DNA from: Anaerorhabdus furcosa | GTDB lineage: Bacteria; Bacillota_I; Bacilli_A; Erysipelotrichales; Erysipelotrichaceae | Reading direction: 5' to 3' | Length of the DNA stretch: 64,000 nt | Assembly: GCF_900167375.1 (NCBI RefSeq) | Contig: NZ_FUWY01000001.1 | Span: 372,001-436,000 of the forward strand | In this document: in pieces, positions 35,010 through 44,538 of the stretch | Numbering within the stretch: the stretch's first letter is position 1 | How the letters are laid out: each line of letters begins with the position of its first letter | The notes under the pieces: model-generated | The model's database searches: none | What the model was told of the DNA's origin: nothing | What the model saw: only the letters and a program-made list of their open reading frames with translations | Made by a program: the position numbers and the translations under genes

Positions 35010-36296
35010 CTAATTACCTTTTAAGGGAATATATAGCTTTACTTTAGTTCCCTCTCCTTTTTTACTCTCTATTATTACATTTCCATTACACTCAGCAAGT
35101 ATGCGTTGCTTTACATTTCTAATACCTATGTGTGTTTGTCCATCATCCAAACTTTGATTCACATCATAGCCTACTCCTGTATCTTCTACACTGACACAAA
35201 CTTGATTTTTTATTTTTTCAACGGAGATTCTTATTGTTCCTCCCTCTTTCTTTTTCATAACACCATGACGAACTGCATTTTCTACGATAGTTTGCAACGT
35301 CAATGTTGGTATTAGAAAATCTTCATATTGAATATTATATTCAATTTGCAATCTATCTTCAAACCTCATCTTTTCAAGAAATAAGTAATCTTCCACATAT
35401 TCAAATTCCTTTTCGAATTCAATAAGACTTGTATTTGATAATGAATCTAAATTCCCTCTTAAATAATAAGAAAAATGTTCTAGTGCAACTGCTGCTTTTT
35501 TAGGTTCTGTATCACATAGTTGTTTTATGCTGAGCAAACTATTGTACAAAAAATGAGGCTGAATTTGAGCTATGATCATTGCAGATCTAGTTTTTTCAAG
35601 TTCTAACTCTTTCTCGAAATATAACTGAGTTTGCTCAGACTGTATAAAGACATAAATCCCAATAACTACAACCGTAGTTACAATATGTAATGGGAATGCT
35701 TTCCCTGTCACTACTGTATAGATTAAAGCGATGAATGGTGCGGAAATATATAACAAGAAAGAAAATCTCTCATTACCACTAAATCTCTTCCAGTTTTTAA
35801 ATAAAGCACTGGTAGGTGCCAACACTAACAAAATACCCATTAGTCCAGAGAGCCAATAGAAGTTGCCCCGAGAGTAAATATTGTATGCATCAATACGATA
35901 GTATATTCCAGTAAATAGTGATAAGACAACCAAGACTTCGGATACAATTAGAGTAACTCTTGCAAAAATTATTTCTTTTCCAAAAACACCATTTTTCTCT
36001 TTTAAGAACGTAAAGAAATATCTACAAAATGTTCCAATCAATAAATAAGATAAGGCATACATTAAAAATGTTGATATGTGTGCAATCAGCATTGAAGCAA
36101 AGTCATCTTTTCGATCAAATAACCAAGACAAAACATTGCATGTTTGAAGTAACACATTGCACATTACAAACTGAGTATACAAAAAGTCTAAATAACTTTT
36201 ACGAATCTTAAAAATTCGAAGAAAAAGAATGATGATGATTGAAACGAGAATACCAAAAACTTGGAGTGATATGCTTATATATGCCTCAGTGCTCAT
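35010..36296 (-). CDS. LytS-type sensor histidine kinase
   Basis: 428 residues. Residues 1-220 form about seven membrane helices with short loops and no large sensor domain outside the membrane, which suits a small, membrane-soluble or peptide signal. The phosphorylation motif QPHFLYNSL has His248; the ATP-binding domain has the N-box VENAVRHG (N340) and G-box DTGVGYD. It should phosphorylate the SARP-type regulator encoded 1 bp downstream. AGGAAAAG precedes the ATG. Confidence 0.92.
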   Translation of the reverse strand: MSTEAYISISLQVFGILVSIIIILFLRIFKIRKSYLDFLYTQFVMCNVLLQTCNVLSWLFDRKDDFASMLIAHISTFLMYALSYLLIGTFCRYFFTFLKEKNGVFGKEIIFARVTLIVSEVLVVLSLFTGIYYRIDAYNIYSRGNFYWLSGLMGILLVLAPTSALFKNWKRFSGNERFSFLLYISAPFIALIYTVVTGKAFPLHIVTTVVVIGIYVFIQSEQTQLYFEKELELEKTRSAMIIAQIQPHFLYNSLLSIKQLCDTEPKKAAVALEHFSYYLRGNLDSLSNTSLIEFEKEFEYVEDYLFLEKMRFEDRLQIEYNIQYEDFLIPTLTLQTIVENAVRHGVMKKKEGGTIRISVEKIKNQVCVSVEDTGVGYDVNQSLDDGQTHIGIRNVKQRILAECNGNVIIESKKGEGTKVKLYIPLKGN

Positions 36297-36376
36297 TGAC
36301 TTTTCCTACTTTCATGAATCAACAATAGTTTACCATTTCTTATAAGTTTATTGTATTTCATTCTCATTGAAATAGA

Positions 36377-36414
36377 AATAAAAAAATGCTCTATCCCATA
36401 GGATAAAACATTTT
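36377..36414 (-). terminator. terminator of the HD hydrolase gene
   Basis: Nested stem AAAATG...CATTTT with inner TATCC / GGATA; T run on the minus strand. It contains the stop codon of the gene. Confidence 0.7.
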
Positions 36415-37602
36415 CTCTTCATTTTTATTTTCACCATGGACAAGTGAATGCACTATATTGCTTGCTTCTGACAATTCTTTTGTCGTTCCATCATTCATCG
36501 CAATCCATATAGCTGAATATTCATCTTCACGATAAGGTTGATATGGTCTTTGAATTACCTCATCCGTTTGAAAGTAGTACCGTATATCATATTTCTTACT
36601 AACTTTTACTTTCTTCTTTTCAATCATTTTAGAATTTATAATATCCTCATATTTAAATAAATCACGATTCAATAATCTACGCGATAAATCCCTTAGTATC
36701 TCATCCTCACAATTTGATAAACAGGTAAACCCATAAAAACAAGTATTCTCATCCATTAAGAAATGATCTTTAATGGAAATATTCTTATTTCGAATAAACG
36801 ATCCAAACATAGGAACACATTTAAGTACTGCAGGATTCTCTTTCTTACAATCCCTTAGTCTTTCAAATAATTTTGTTAAGATAATTTCATAACTTCTAGC
36901 TGTTGGATGAAAGTAAACTTGCCAATACATATGATATCTTGCCATGATGTAATCTTCTACAGTATGAATTCCAGTTTCTTTGACTACAATTTTATTATCT
37001 TTAACACGTAGTGTTCTTAATACTCTCTCAAGGTCAAATTCTCCATATTTTGTTCCTGTAAAATAAGCATCTCTTAACAAATAATCCATACGATCAGCAT
37101 CCAATTGCCCACTAATCATTTGTGTTAGTAATCCATTGGGATGCGTATGGTTAATGATACTGGCAACAATCTTTGATAATCCTGGTTGTGTTTTTTCTAT
37201 GATTCGATGTACTTCACTATCTTCTAATAAGATTTTCTCAGTAAACTCTTCATGATTGGTTTGACACACTGATTCAAAAGCATGACTAAATGGACCATGC
37301 CCAATATCGTGAAGTAATCCTGCCAATAAGACAGCCACTGAATCTCGTTGTGATATCGCTATTTTAATATCTTCATTCTCCGCAATCATTCTACGCACAA
37401 TTTCATACACACCTAAAGAGTGCGCAAAACGAGAATGCTCCGCAGTATGATAAACCATATACGATGCACCTAATTGTTTGATACGACGTAATCGTTGAAA
37501 CTCGCGACTATTGATACACTTCCAAATTACATCATATTCAACATGGATATAGCCATGAATCGGATCTCTTAATACTTTGATTTCATCTATTCTTTTAAAC
37601 AT
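36391..37602 (-). CDS. HD domain phosphohydrolase (YwfO-like, dGTPase-related)
   Basis: 403 residues. N-terminal VLRDPIHGYIHVEYDVIWKCINSREFQRLRRIKQLG is the signature of the YwfO/dGTPase-like HD group (positions about 10-45); metal ligands are H61 (RFAHSLG), H98-D99 (LLHDIGHGPFSHAFE) and the Asp in QLDADRMDYL. Proteins of this group hydrolyse nucleotides such as dNTPs; YwfO of Bacillus acts on deoxynucleoside triphosphates. It is cytoplasmic and single-gene, with terminator at its 3' end. Confidence 0.9.
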   Translation of the reverse strand: MFKRIDEIKVLRDPIHGYIHVEYDVIWKCINSREFQRLRRIKQLGASYMVYHTAEHSRFAHSLGVYEIVRRMIAENEDIKIAISQRDSVAVLLAGLLHDIGHGPFSHAFESVCQTNHEEFTEKILLEDSEVHRIIEKTQPGLSKIVASIINHTHPNGLLTQMISGQLDADRMDYLLRDAYFTGTKYGEFDLERVLRTLRVKDNKIVVKETGIHTVEDYIMARYHMYWQVYFHPTARSYEIILTKLFERLRDCKKENPAVLKCVPMFGSFIRNKNISIKDHFLMDENTCFYGFTCLSNCEDEILRDLSRRLLNRDLFKYEDIINSKMIEKKKVKVSKKYDIRYYFQTDEVIQRPYQPYREDEYSAIWIAMNDGTTKELSEASNIVHSLVHGENKNEEKMFYPMG

Positions 37603-37674
37603 GAGAAATCCTCCACTATTAGTATTTTACACTATTTACATCGAAATATACAAAAGAAAGGAGCGAACCCCTTT

Positions 37675-38475
37675 CTATTTACTAATTGGTATTTGTACCT
37701 CTGTTAGCCATTCATTTTCATCCTCTTTATTCCATATGCCATCAATGTAACTTTCTCGAGGATAACCATTCATTAAATAACCATTTTTCTCTACCCAATC
37801 AATTGCATAAGCAAATGCTAAACGAAGAGTGTTATAACTTCCTTTGTGCATCACTGAAACAACCTGTATAGGCTCACTTTCACGAAATTCAATTTCTTCA
37901 CATCCAATACCCATTCTATCTACCGCTTCACAATATTCTACTTCCCATTTTTTACCCTGTTCAATATCACCTAAATAAGAGATATAACAATATTCAGGGG
38001 TTGCACATTTCAATGTAGGATTTAATTCAGCTAACTTTTCCCCAATTTGTGGAATCTTATCTAGATATTCATCATAACTTGAAACTACTAATTTTTTGGC
38101 ATATATAATTTGTCGTGGTATTTCCTTTAAAATTGCTTTGTATTTTGAATTCATTTTTTCTTTATTTAAAATTAAGTCAATCTGTTTATGTTGTTGACTC
38201 AATTCTTTCAACCTTTCCTCAATTTCTTTTTGTCTGTTTATTAATATATCCATTGTTTCACTGTCTTTCAGTATTTGTTTTATCTCTTGAAGTGAACATC
38301 CAATTTGGCGATAAAATTGTATTTCATGCAAAATTACTAATTGTCTTGTTGTGTAATAACGATAGCCTGATACAATATCAATTTCCTCTGGTTTCAAGAT
38401 ATTAACTTCATCATAATACCTTAAAGTTTTGATTGAAACTTGTCCCATTTTAGAAAATTCACCAATTCGATACAT
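37675..38475 (-). CDS. MerR family regulator with GyrI-like ligand-binding domain
   Basis: 266 residues. The MerR helix-turn-helix is at 1-70 (MYRIGEFSKMGQVSIKTLRYYDE, VSGYRYYTTRQLVIL), a coiled coil to about 115, and the rest is a GyrI/SOUL-like effector domain (ATPEYCYISYLG, EIEFRESEPIQVVSVMHKGSY) as in BltR and related multidrug regulators. It is the third gene of an operon after an ABC ATPase and permease; the promoter of that operon has a 19-bp spacer, so the protein probably activates its own operon when it binds a drug. Confidence 0.92.
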   Translation of the reverse strand: MYRIGEFSKMGQVSIKTLRYYDEVNILKPEEIDIVSGYRYYTTRQLVILHEIQFYRQIGCSLQEIKQILKDSETMDILINRQKEIEERLKELSQQHKQIDLILNKEKMNSKYKAILKEIPRQIIYAKKLVVSSYDEYLDKIPQIGEKLAELNPTLKCATPEYCYISYLGDIEQGKKWEVEYCEAVDRMGIGCEEIEFRESEPIQVVSVMHKGSYNTLRLAFAYAIDWVEKNGYLMNGYPRESYIDGIWNKEDENEWLTEVQIPISK

Positions 38476-38482
38476 AACTACC

Positions 38483-39220
38483 TTACTCCCATCTAAATAA
38501 TTTCATTGAACCTACGATACTTATAATCGCAATAATCGCTAAATAAATCACTTGCATTGTAACATTAGTTGCATCTAAATTCATAGATGTTGTTTTCAAT
38601 AAATCAATTCCGATTGTAAGTGGCAAAATCTTAGCACCCGTTTGAATCCAGGTAGGGAAGATTTCAAAAGGAATTGATGCTCCTGATAATAGTAGCATTG
38701 GGAAGTAAACTAATGTACAAACCAAATTCGCAACTTTTGTGGTCTTACACAAACTTGCCATGAACATACCTAAACCATACATCGCTGTCATTGTTAGAAG
38801 ATAAGAAAAGATGACCAAGTAGACATTACCTTGAATAGTAAATCCCCAACCAAAATGTAGAAACAAGTAAACACAAATTGCTGAAATCGTAGAAATTAAT
38901 GCACAAATAATAACATTAACCCACAACAGTAAACTTGGCTTAGCTGGTGTGATAAAGAATTGTTTTAGTATTTTCTTTTCACGATAATCCGCTATAGTTA
39001 ATGGTAATCCCATGAACGCTGTCGCACATACCCCTACTGTGATTAACGCACCAAATGAACCTTGTATCAAAGAGTAGCCACCACTTGTTAATTCATTCCC
39101 TGAGGTTAACCCAATTAAACCCACAATACCAAGTGGCATCAATATCCCAAAAAACACCCCATCAACACTTCTAATTGATAATACAAATTGTATTTTAAAA
39201 TAAGTCATCCATTTCTTCAT
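38483..39220 (-). CDS. ABC-2 type transporter permease
   Basis: 245 residues, six membrane helices. GVFFGILMPLGIVGLIG and FPMLLLSGASIPFEIFPTW are typical of the ABC-2 family of drug/polysaccharide exporters. It overlaps the ATPase gene by 4 bp and lies 7 bp before the MerR gene. Together with the ATPase it should form an exporter whose substrate is not readable. Confidence 0.88.
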   Translation of the reverse strand: MKKWMTYFKIQFVLSIRSVDGVFFGILMPLGIVGLIGLTSGNELTSGGYSLIQGSFGALITVGVCATAFMGLPLTIADYREKKILKQFFITPAKPSLLLWVNVIICALISTISAICVYLFLHFGWGFTIQGNVYLVIFSYLLTMTAMYGLGMFMASLCKTTKVANLVCTLVYFPMLLLSGASIPFEIFPTWIQTGAKILPLTIGIDLLKTTSMNLDATNVTMQVIYLAIIAIISIVGSMKLFRWE

Positions 39221-39933
39221 ATTAACTCTTCTTCCCCCATATACCATAAATAAGCTTGTTCCATTGTTTTGTAAGGTGATGTTTGAATCACTTGTTCTAC
39301 GGTGTCTTGTATCAATTGTTTTCCTTGTTCTAAAATGAGTATGCGATCACACAACGCCTCAACTTCATCCATAAAATGAGATGTTAGAATAATACTCTTA
39401 CCTTTTTTCTTTAGATTACTAAGGTACTTCCATACCTCGCGTCGTGCCACTGCATCAAGTCCTGTTGTAAGCTCATCAAGAAAGAGAATGTCTGGATCAT
39501 GAAGAGACGCAAGCATAATTGATAATCGTTGCTTCTCTCCACCAGACAAAGATTCCACTTCTTTATTTTGAAATGACTCCAAATTAAATTCCCTTAGTTT
39601 TTCTATAATGTTTATTTCCTTATCATACAAAACAGCTCTTTCTTTACAGGCCTCGATGACTTTAATTTTGTCTTGAAAGGCAGACTGTTGCAGTTGTGCT
39701 CCTACATTTTGAAATAATTGTGGCTTGTGAACACTCATATCGAAGCCTTTTAATGTAATATTTCCTTCAAACTTCTTAAGGCCTAGTATTGATTCAACAA
39801 GAGTTGATTTGCCTGCACCATTGTGGCCTAATATCCCTAAGCACTCCCCCTCTTTTACACTAAATGTGATATCATCCACTACTTTTCTAGTACCATAACT
39901 CTTTGATACATGATTTACTTCTACTACCTTCAT
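39217..39933 (-). CDS. ABC transporter ATP-binding protein (drug exporter type)
   Basis: 238 residues from ATG 39933, eight bases after GGGGG. Walker A GHNGAGKST, signature LSGGEKQRL, Walker B ILFLDELTTGLD and H-loop LTSHFMDEVEALCD are all intact. Q-loop is in QNVGAQLQQSAF. It energises the ABC-2 permease encoded by the overlapping next gene. Confidence 0.94.
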   Translation of the reverse strand: MKVVEVNHVSKSYGTRKVVDDITFSVKEGECLGILGHNGAGKSTLVESILGLKKFEGNITLKGFDMSVHKPQLFQNVGAQLQQSAFQDKIKVIEACKERAVLYDKEINIIEKLREFNLESFQNKEVESLSGGEKQRLSIMLASLHDPDILFLDELTTGLDAVARREVWKYLSNLKKKGKSIILTSHFMDEVEALCDRILILEQGKQLIQDTVEQVIQTSPYKTMEQAYLWYMGEEELI

Positions 39934-39957
39934 CCTCATATCCCCCTTGTGCACTTC

Positions 39958-39988
39958 ATCATAAAGTATCCAGTAATGGTAGAGTCAA
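39958..39988 (-). promoter_or_regulatory. MerR-type promoter of the ABC-merR operon
   Basis: TTGACT (39983-39988) and TATGAT (39958-39963) on the minus strand, spaced 19 bp. The spacer carries CTACCATTACTGGATA. The long spacer is the mark of MerR activation, and a MerR protein is the last gene of the operon. Confidence 0.75.
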
Positions 39989-40001
39989 GAGGTACTTGAG
40001 T

Positions 40002-40037
40002 AAAAAAACAGATAGACTCTATATCCTCGTCTATCTG
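40002..40037 (-). terminator. terminator of the Bce-like operon
   Basis: 9-bp stem CAGATAGAC / GTCTATCTG (40009-40017 with 40029-40037) and seven T on the minus strand, after the permease gene. Confidence 0.85.
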
Positions 40038-40061
40038 CCTTCTATCAATCTTTGTAATTCT

Positions 40062-42020
40062 TTAATATTTTGAATTTACAATTTTATTATATGTCCTCGA
40101 TGTTAATGCATACACAATTCCATATACTAGTGTAAAGATAACAATGGTACCAATTGTACAAATAACAAACAATTGATCATTGTGCATGTTGAGCACAAAC
40201 AACACTCTTTTAATCATATTGAACGCAAACCCTATGTGTATTACTGCCATGATAATCGGTATAAAGAATACCATGAGCACTTGTCTTCGAATTGATGAAC
40301 TAACTTCTTTTTGACTCATTCCAACTTTTTTCATGATATCAAATCTTTTTGCATCTTCATAACCTTCAGATAATTGCTTGTAATAAATGATAAGTACTGT
40401 CGCCATTAAGAAGAGTGCTCCCAAGAAGATTCCTATGAATAAAAATGAACCATAGAGTTGCATAAAGTTTCCTCTACTTGTTTCTTGACCCTCTGCCATA
40501 CCGCTCATGATTTCACTTGCCTTAATGTCTTGATAGATACTATCAATTACATTGATTTGAGTTTCCGCTGGTGCATCCAAATCAAACATGTAAGTATATC
40601 GCTCATTCACATAACCGCTATCTCTTACTAAATTATTTAGGTGATAATAATCATTCACAAGAACTGTAACAACCGTATAGGTGTAATAAGAATAATCTTC
40701 AATACTATCATTATTTTTAACTTGTTCTTTTATACTATATTTTTCACCTAAAATATTTATCTCATCATATTCATAATTATTCTTGCCATAAATTACAATA
40801 ACTTCATCATCATTCAATGTGTAGTTAGAGCCAGCGAATCGATTAAAATCACTTACTGGGATTATGTTGAGATATCCACTAGGATTATCTTTAATCAAAT
40901 CAAATGAATTTCCATTAATTAAGAATGCTGCAAAAGTATTTCGATATTGAACTGAATTTAATGGAGCCACTTTGTATTCATTCATCACATCATTTACGAT
41001 ACGATCTGCTTCAATAACCGTTGCTTCATCTGTTCCTATTCCAGTTACAATTACATTTCGTTTAAATCTAGCACTTAATAAATCATCCATAGAGAAATAA
41101 AGTGATACTGTTGTTGAAAGCATAACCAATACACAAGTACTTAACAAACAAATGTTCGCAAGTCCTGCTGCATTTCTTTTCATTCGATAAATCATACCTG
41201 AAATTGAGGTAAAGTTTTTTGTTTTGTAATAGAAATTTTTATTTTTTCTCAATGCCTTTAATATAACAACACTACCTGATGTAAACAAACAGAACGTCCC
41301 AATGATTACCAAAATAACTGCAATAAAGAAATACATAATCGCTGCAACTGGATCGGTAATTGTTTGCGATATATAATATGCTGCACCTAGTGTGATAAAA
41401 CCCATAAGTGCAACTAACCAATTTGCTTTTGGTTCTTTTTCACCTGCTGATTCTTGACGTATTAATTCAATCGGTTTTGAACGCATAACAATCCAAATCG
41501 TATTCAATAATACTGCTAAGAACACACACGAATATAAGCCTATCGTTGTTACAATTGCTGTTAATGAAATTGTGAATTCTCTTGTTGGATCTATTTGAAT
41601 CAATTGAAATAAAAATAGTTGAGCTAATTTAGAAAATAAAACACCAAATAACAATCCTAAAACTAGTGAAATAACACTCGTAATAATCGTTTCAATACCC
41701 ACAATCATGGATATGTGTTTCTTCTCTAAACCGAGTACATTATATATTCCAAATTCCTTTAATCTCTTTTTAAGAAGAAAACCACTTGTATAGAAAATAA
41801 AGATAAAAGAGAATACAACAACTACACCTAATCCTAGCGAAAGAAATGTCGCTACTGTTGCTCCACCAAATCCTTCTAATATGAATGGTGAAAATGTAAG
41901 TGACATTAGAATGGAATACATCATGATTGTCACAACACATGTAAAGATATACGGGATAACAGTTCGATAATTCTTCTTTATATTTTGTATAGCTAGGCTA
42001 ACAAATAAAGACTTACGCAT
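40062..42020 (-). CDS. BceB-like ABC permease (peptide-antibiotic detoxification)
   Basis: 652 residues from ATG 42020. Ten membrane helices with a large extracytoplasmic domain of roughly 200 residues between helices 7 and 8 (about residues 300-510) are the plan of BceB/VraG permeases. FtsX-like segments are KRLKEFGIYNVLG and YEDAKRFDIMKKVGMSQKEV. In Bce modules the permease both removes peptide antibiotics such as bacitracin or lantibiotics from their lipid targets and signals to the cognate kinase. The gene overlaps bceA by 8 bp. Confidence 0.92.
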   Translation of the reverse strand: MRKSLFVSLAIQNIKKNYRTVIPYIFTCVVTIMMYSILMSLTFSPFILEGFGGATVATFLSLGLGVVVVFSFIFIFYTSGFLLKKRLKEFGIYNVLGLEKKHISMIVGIETIITSVISLVLGLLFGVLFSKLAQLFLFQLIQIDPTREFTISLTAIVTTIGLYSCVFLAVLLNTIWIVMRSKPIELIRQESAGEKEPKANWLVALMGFITLGAAYYISQTITDPVAAIMYFFIAVILVIIGTFCLFTSGSVVILKALRKNKNFYYKTKNFTSISGMIYRMKRNAAGLANICLLSTCVLVMLSTTVSLYFSMDDLLSARFKRNVIVTGIGTDEATVIEADRIVNDVMNEYKVAPLNSVQYRNTFAAFLINGNSFDLIKDNPSGYLNIIPVSDFNRFAGSNYTLNDDEVIVIYGKNNYEYDEINILGEKYSIKEQVKNNDSIEDYSYYTYTVVTVLVNDYYHLNNLVRDSGYVNERYTYMFDLDAPAETQINVIDSIYQDIKASEIMSGMAEGQETSRGNFMQLYGSFLFIGIFLGALFLMATVLIIYYKQLSEGYEDAKRFDIMKKVGMSQKEVSSSIRRQVLMVFFIPIIMAVIHIGFAFNMIKRVLFVLNMHNDQLFVICTIGTIVIFTLVYGIVYALTSRTYNKIVNSKY

Positions 42021-42780
42021 TTCTCTCACCACCTGTAGTGATTACAGTTAGTGCATCCGTTATCTTTTGATACATTTGATCATTGTTCATATTACCTTTA
42101 TAAATTTGATGGAATACTTCACCATCCTTGATAAATAAAACACGAGATGCATGAGATGCTGCCTTAATGCTATGAGTAACCATCAAAATTGTTTGACCAT
42201 GCGCATTAATATCATTAAACGCTTGTAAGAGATGATCAGTAGCCCTAGAGTCAAGTGCTCCTGTTGGTTCATCTGCCAAGATAATTTTTGGACTTGTAAT
42301 CAATGCACGTGCTACTGCAATACGTTGTTTTTGACCACCAGATATTTCATAAGGAAATTTATTTAAGATATCATTAATTCCCAATTGTTTTGCGATTGGT
42401 TTTAATGCATTTAACATTTCATCATATTTTTTACCCGATAATACCATTGGTAAGAAAATATTATCTTTGTTAGAAAATGTATCCAACAAATTAAAATCTT
42501 GGAATACAAATCCTAAATTATTTCGACGAAAAGCTGACATTTCTTTTTCTTTAATTCGCGCCATATTTTGACCCGCAAGTAATACTTCACCCGATGTTGG
42601 TTTATCTAATGAAGCCAGGATATTAAGCAAAGTAGTTTTACCAGATCCCGATTCACCCATAATCGCAACATACTCACCTTCTTCGACTACAAACGAAACA
42701 TTGCTTAATGCTTGAACACTATTACCTCCAAATCTTGTTGAGTATATTTTTTTTACGTTATTCACTTCTAACAATTTCAT
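42013..42780 (-). CDS. BceA-like ABC ATPase
   Basis: 255 residues. Walker A GESGSGKTT, signature ISGGQKQRI, Walker B IILADEPTGALDSR and H-loop MVTHSIKAA are intact. It belongs to the LolD/MacB/BceA type (EYVAIMGESGSGKTTLLNIL region about 35-55). It pairs with the BceB-like permease that follows with an 8-bp overlap. AGGAGG precedes the start. Confidence 0.95.
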   Translation of the reverse strand: MKLLEVNNVKKIYSTRFGGNSVQALSNVSFVVEEGEYVAIMGESGSGKTTLLNILASLDKPTSGEVLLAGQNMARIKEKEMSAFRRNNLGFVFQDFNLLDTFSNKDNIFLPMVLSGKKYDEMLNALKPIAKQLGINDILNKFPYEISGGQKQRIAVARALITSPKIILADEPTGALDSRATDHLLQAFNDINAHGQTILMVTHSIKAASHASRVLFIKDGEVFHQIYKGNMNNDQMYQKITDALTVITTGGERNA

Positions 42781-42804
42781 AATTGTTCCTCCTTTGACAC
42801 TATC

Positions 42805-42859
42805 ATCATAAGAAAAATGAGGCTTGCTTACCTTAACTTTGGCTTACAAAACCTCATTT
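42805..42859 (-). promoter_or_regulatory. promoter/terminator region before the Bce-like ATPase gene
   Basis: A hairpin with arms AAATGAGG / CCTCATTT (42815-42822 with 42852-42859) followed by T on the minus strand can terminate the kinase transcript. In its loop GTAAGC occurs twice, 16 bp apart, just upstream of a TATGAT (42805-42810). The -35 position has no consensus, which fits an activator-dependent promoter, presumably driven by the adjacent response regulator. Confidence 0.5.
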
Positions 42860-42863
42860 ATTC

Positions 42864-43844
42864 TTACGCTTTTGTAAGGATAGTATCCAACCCAATTTTA
42901 ACTACTGTACCTTCATTTACAGTTGAATCAATTACAAGTGTGTGCCCTAACTTATCACATATCGTCTTACATAAATATAAACCGATACCCGTTGATTTCT
43001 TATTATTTCGTCCATTATACCCTGTATATCCTTTTTCAAAAATACGTGGTAAATCTTCTCTACTTATACCAATACCACTATCGCGAATAACCAATGTATT
43101 AAACTCTTTTGTTATAGAAATTATCCCATGCTCTGGTGTATATTTAATTGCATTTGAAAGAATTTGTTCAATTACAAAACTTAGCCACTTTTCATCACTT
43201 ACACAGGTAATATGAACTGGTTCATAATTCAAACTAATTTTTTTACGTATGAAAGATTTTGAAAACTTACGCACAGCTTGCTTAATGATTTCATCACTAT
43301 CAAATCTTCTAAATAAAAAATCTCGATTAGGTTCATTCATCCTTAAATATTGAAGTACCATATCAACATATTGTTCAATTTTAAATAACTGTTCTTCTAT
43401 TTCACCTTTATCTTCATACTGACTTGTTTGTAGAACTAATCTCATTGCCGCAATGGGTGTCTTGATTTGATGCACCCACATTGTAAAATACTCCGTGTTA
43501 TCTGTAATTGTATTATTTAGTGCAAACTCCAAATCATTCTTACTTTCAATTAGTGACTGAATAATTTTTTGATATTCATCTTCATAAAACTCAACAGCTT
43601 TTGGCAAATTTTGCATCGATAGATTTGGATTACCTATACAATCAACTAGATTTAAACTTTTATTTCTAAAATAGGCAAAATCAACTGCAATAAAAAGACC
43701 AACAAATACACTACATAATAATAACCCATACGAAATCGCCGCTATATCTAATCGATATAGAAAAAGCACAATTCCTTGTATAATTAAGCAGCCTATAATT
43801 AATAGAATCGTTTTCAATTTTTGACGTAAATATCTTACAAACAT
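42864..43844 (-). CDS. BceS-like intramembrane-sensing histidine kinase
   Basis: 326 residues from ATG 43844. Two closely spaced membrane helices (12-30 and 36-58) with almost no loop between them define the intramembrane-sensing kinases. Phosphoacceptor His125 is in MWVHQIKTPIAAMRL; N-box SNAIKYTPEHG and G-boxes DSGIGIS and KSTGIGLYLC are intact. Such kinases sense flux through the partner BceAB transporter rather than the drug itself. A TTG at 43856 would overlap the regulator gene; the ATG 1 bp after its stop is taken. Confidence 0.93.
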   Translation of the reverse strand: MFVRYLRQKLKTILLIIGCLIIQGIVLFLYRLDIAAISYGLLLCSVFVGLFIAVDFAYFRNKSLNLVDCIGNPNLSMQNLPKAVEFYEDEYQKIIQSLIESKNDLEFALNNTITDNTEYFTMWVHQIKTPIAAMRLVLQTSQYEDKGEIEEQLFKIEQYVDMVLQYLRMNEPNRDFLFRRFDSDEIIKQAVRKFSKSFIRKKISLNYEPVHITCVSDEKWLSFVIEQILSNAIKYTPEHGIISITKEFNTLVIRDSGIGISREDLPRIFEKGYTGYNGRNNKKSTGIGLYLCKTICDKLGHTLVIDSTVNEGTVVKIGLDTILTKA

Positions 43845-43845
43845 A

Positions 43846-44520
43846 TTATTCTGCAATCCGATAACCGATTCCCTTCTTTGTAATTATAAAATTTTCTAAT
43901 CCTGCCTCTTCTAATTTTTTTCTTAGTCGAGCTACATTTACCGTTAATGTATTATCATCAATAAATTCATCTGTTTCCCAAAGTGCTTGCATCATTTCAT
44001 CTCTTGACACAAATCGGTTACTATTCTCCATTAATGTGGATAAAATACGTACTTCATTCTTTGTTAAATCAATCTTTTGATTTTCATAATTCAATGTTGT
44101 GTCATTAAGATTTAATACAGCACCATGAACTTCTAAATTATTTTGAACTGTAGAGAAATCATAAGTACGTCGAAGCAATGCTTGAACTTTGGCAATAAGT
44201 ACATTTAGATCAAATGGTTTTGCTACAAAATCATCACCACCCATATTCATTGCCATGATGATATTCATATTATCTGATGCACTTGAAATAAAGATTAGAG
44301 GTACTTTAGATGTTTTTCTAATTTCTGTACACCAATAGTATCCATTATAAAAAGGTAGCGTGATATCCATTAATACAAGATGTGGATCAAATTCATTAAA
44401 TTCATCCAACACATGATTAAAATCATGAATACCTTTACCAATATATCCCCATGTCTCTATTTGTTTGCATAAAGCTTTTGTAATAACTTCATCATCTTCT
44501 ACAATTAATATCCGAAACAT
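43846..44520 (-). CDS. BceR-like OmpR family response regulator
   Basis: 224 residues. Receiver domain with D52 (LVLMDITLP), acidic residues at 8-10 and K102; C-terminal winged helix with NEVRILSTLMENSNRFVSRDE and ENFIITKKGIGYR. Encoded immediately before its kinase and 18 bp after ispF. It should control the Bce-like transporter genes downstream. Confidence 0.95.
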   Translation of the reverse strand: MFRILIVEDDEVITKALCKQIETWGYIGKGIHDFNHVLDEFNEFDPHLVLMDITLPFYNGYYWCTEIRKTSKVPLIFISSASDNMNIIMAMNMGGDDFVAKPFDLNVLIAKVQALLRRTYDFSTVQNNLEVHGAVLNLNDTTLNYENQKIDLTKNEVRILSTLMENSNRFVSRDEMMQALWETDEFIDDNTLTVNVARLRKKLEEAGLENFIITKKGIGYRIAE

Positions 44521-44538
44521 TTCTCTCTCCCCTGTCTT

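Noticed and set aside
42817-43215. Plus-strand ORF of 132 codons
   Set aside because: Antisense shadow of the BceS-like kinase, no ribosome binding site, no recognisable protein.
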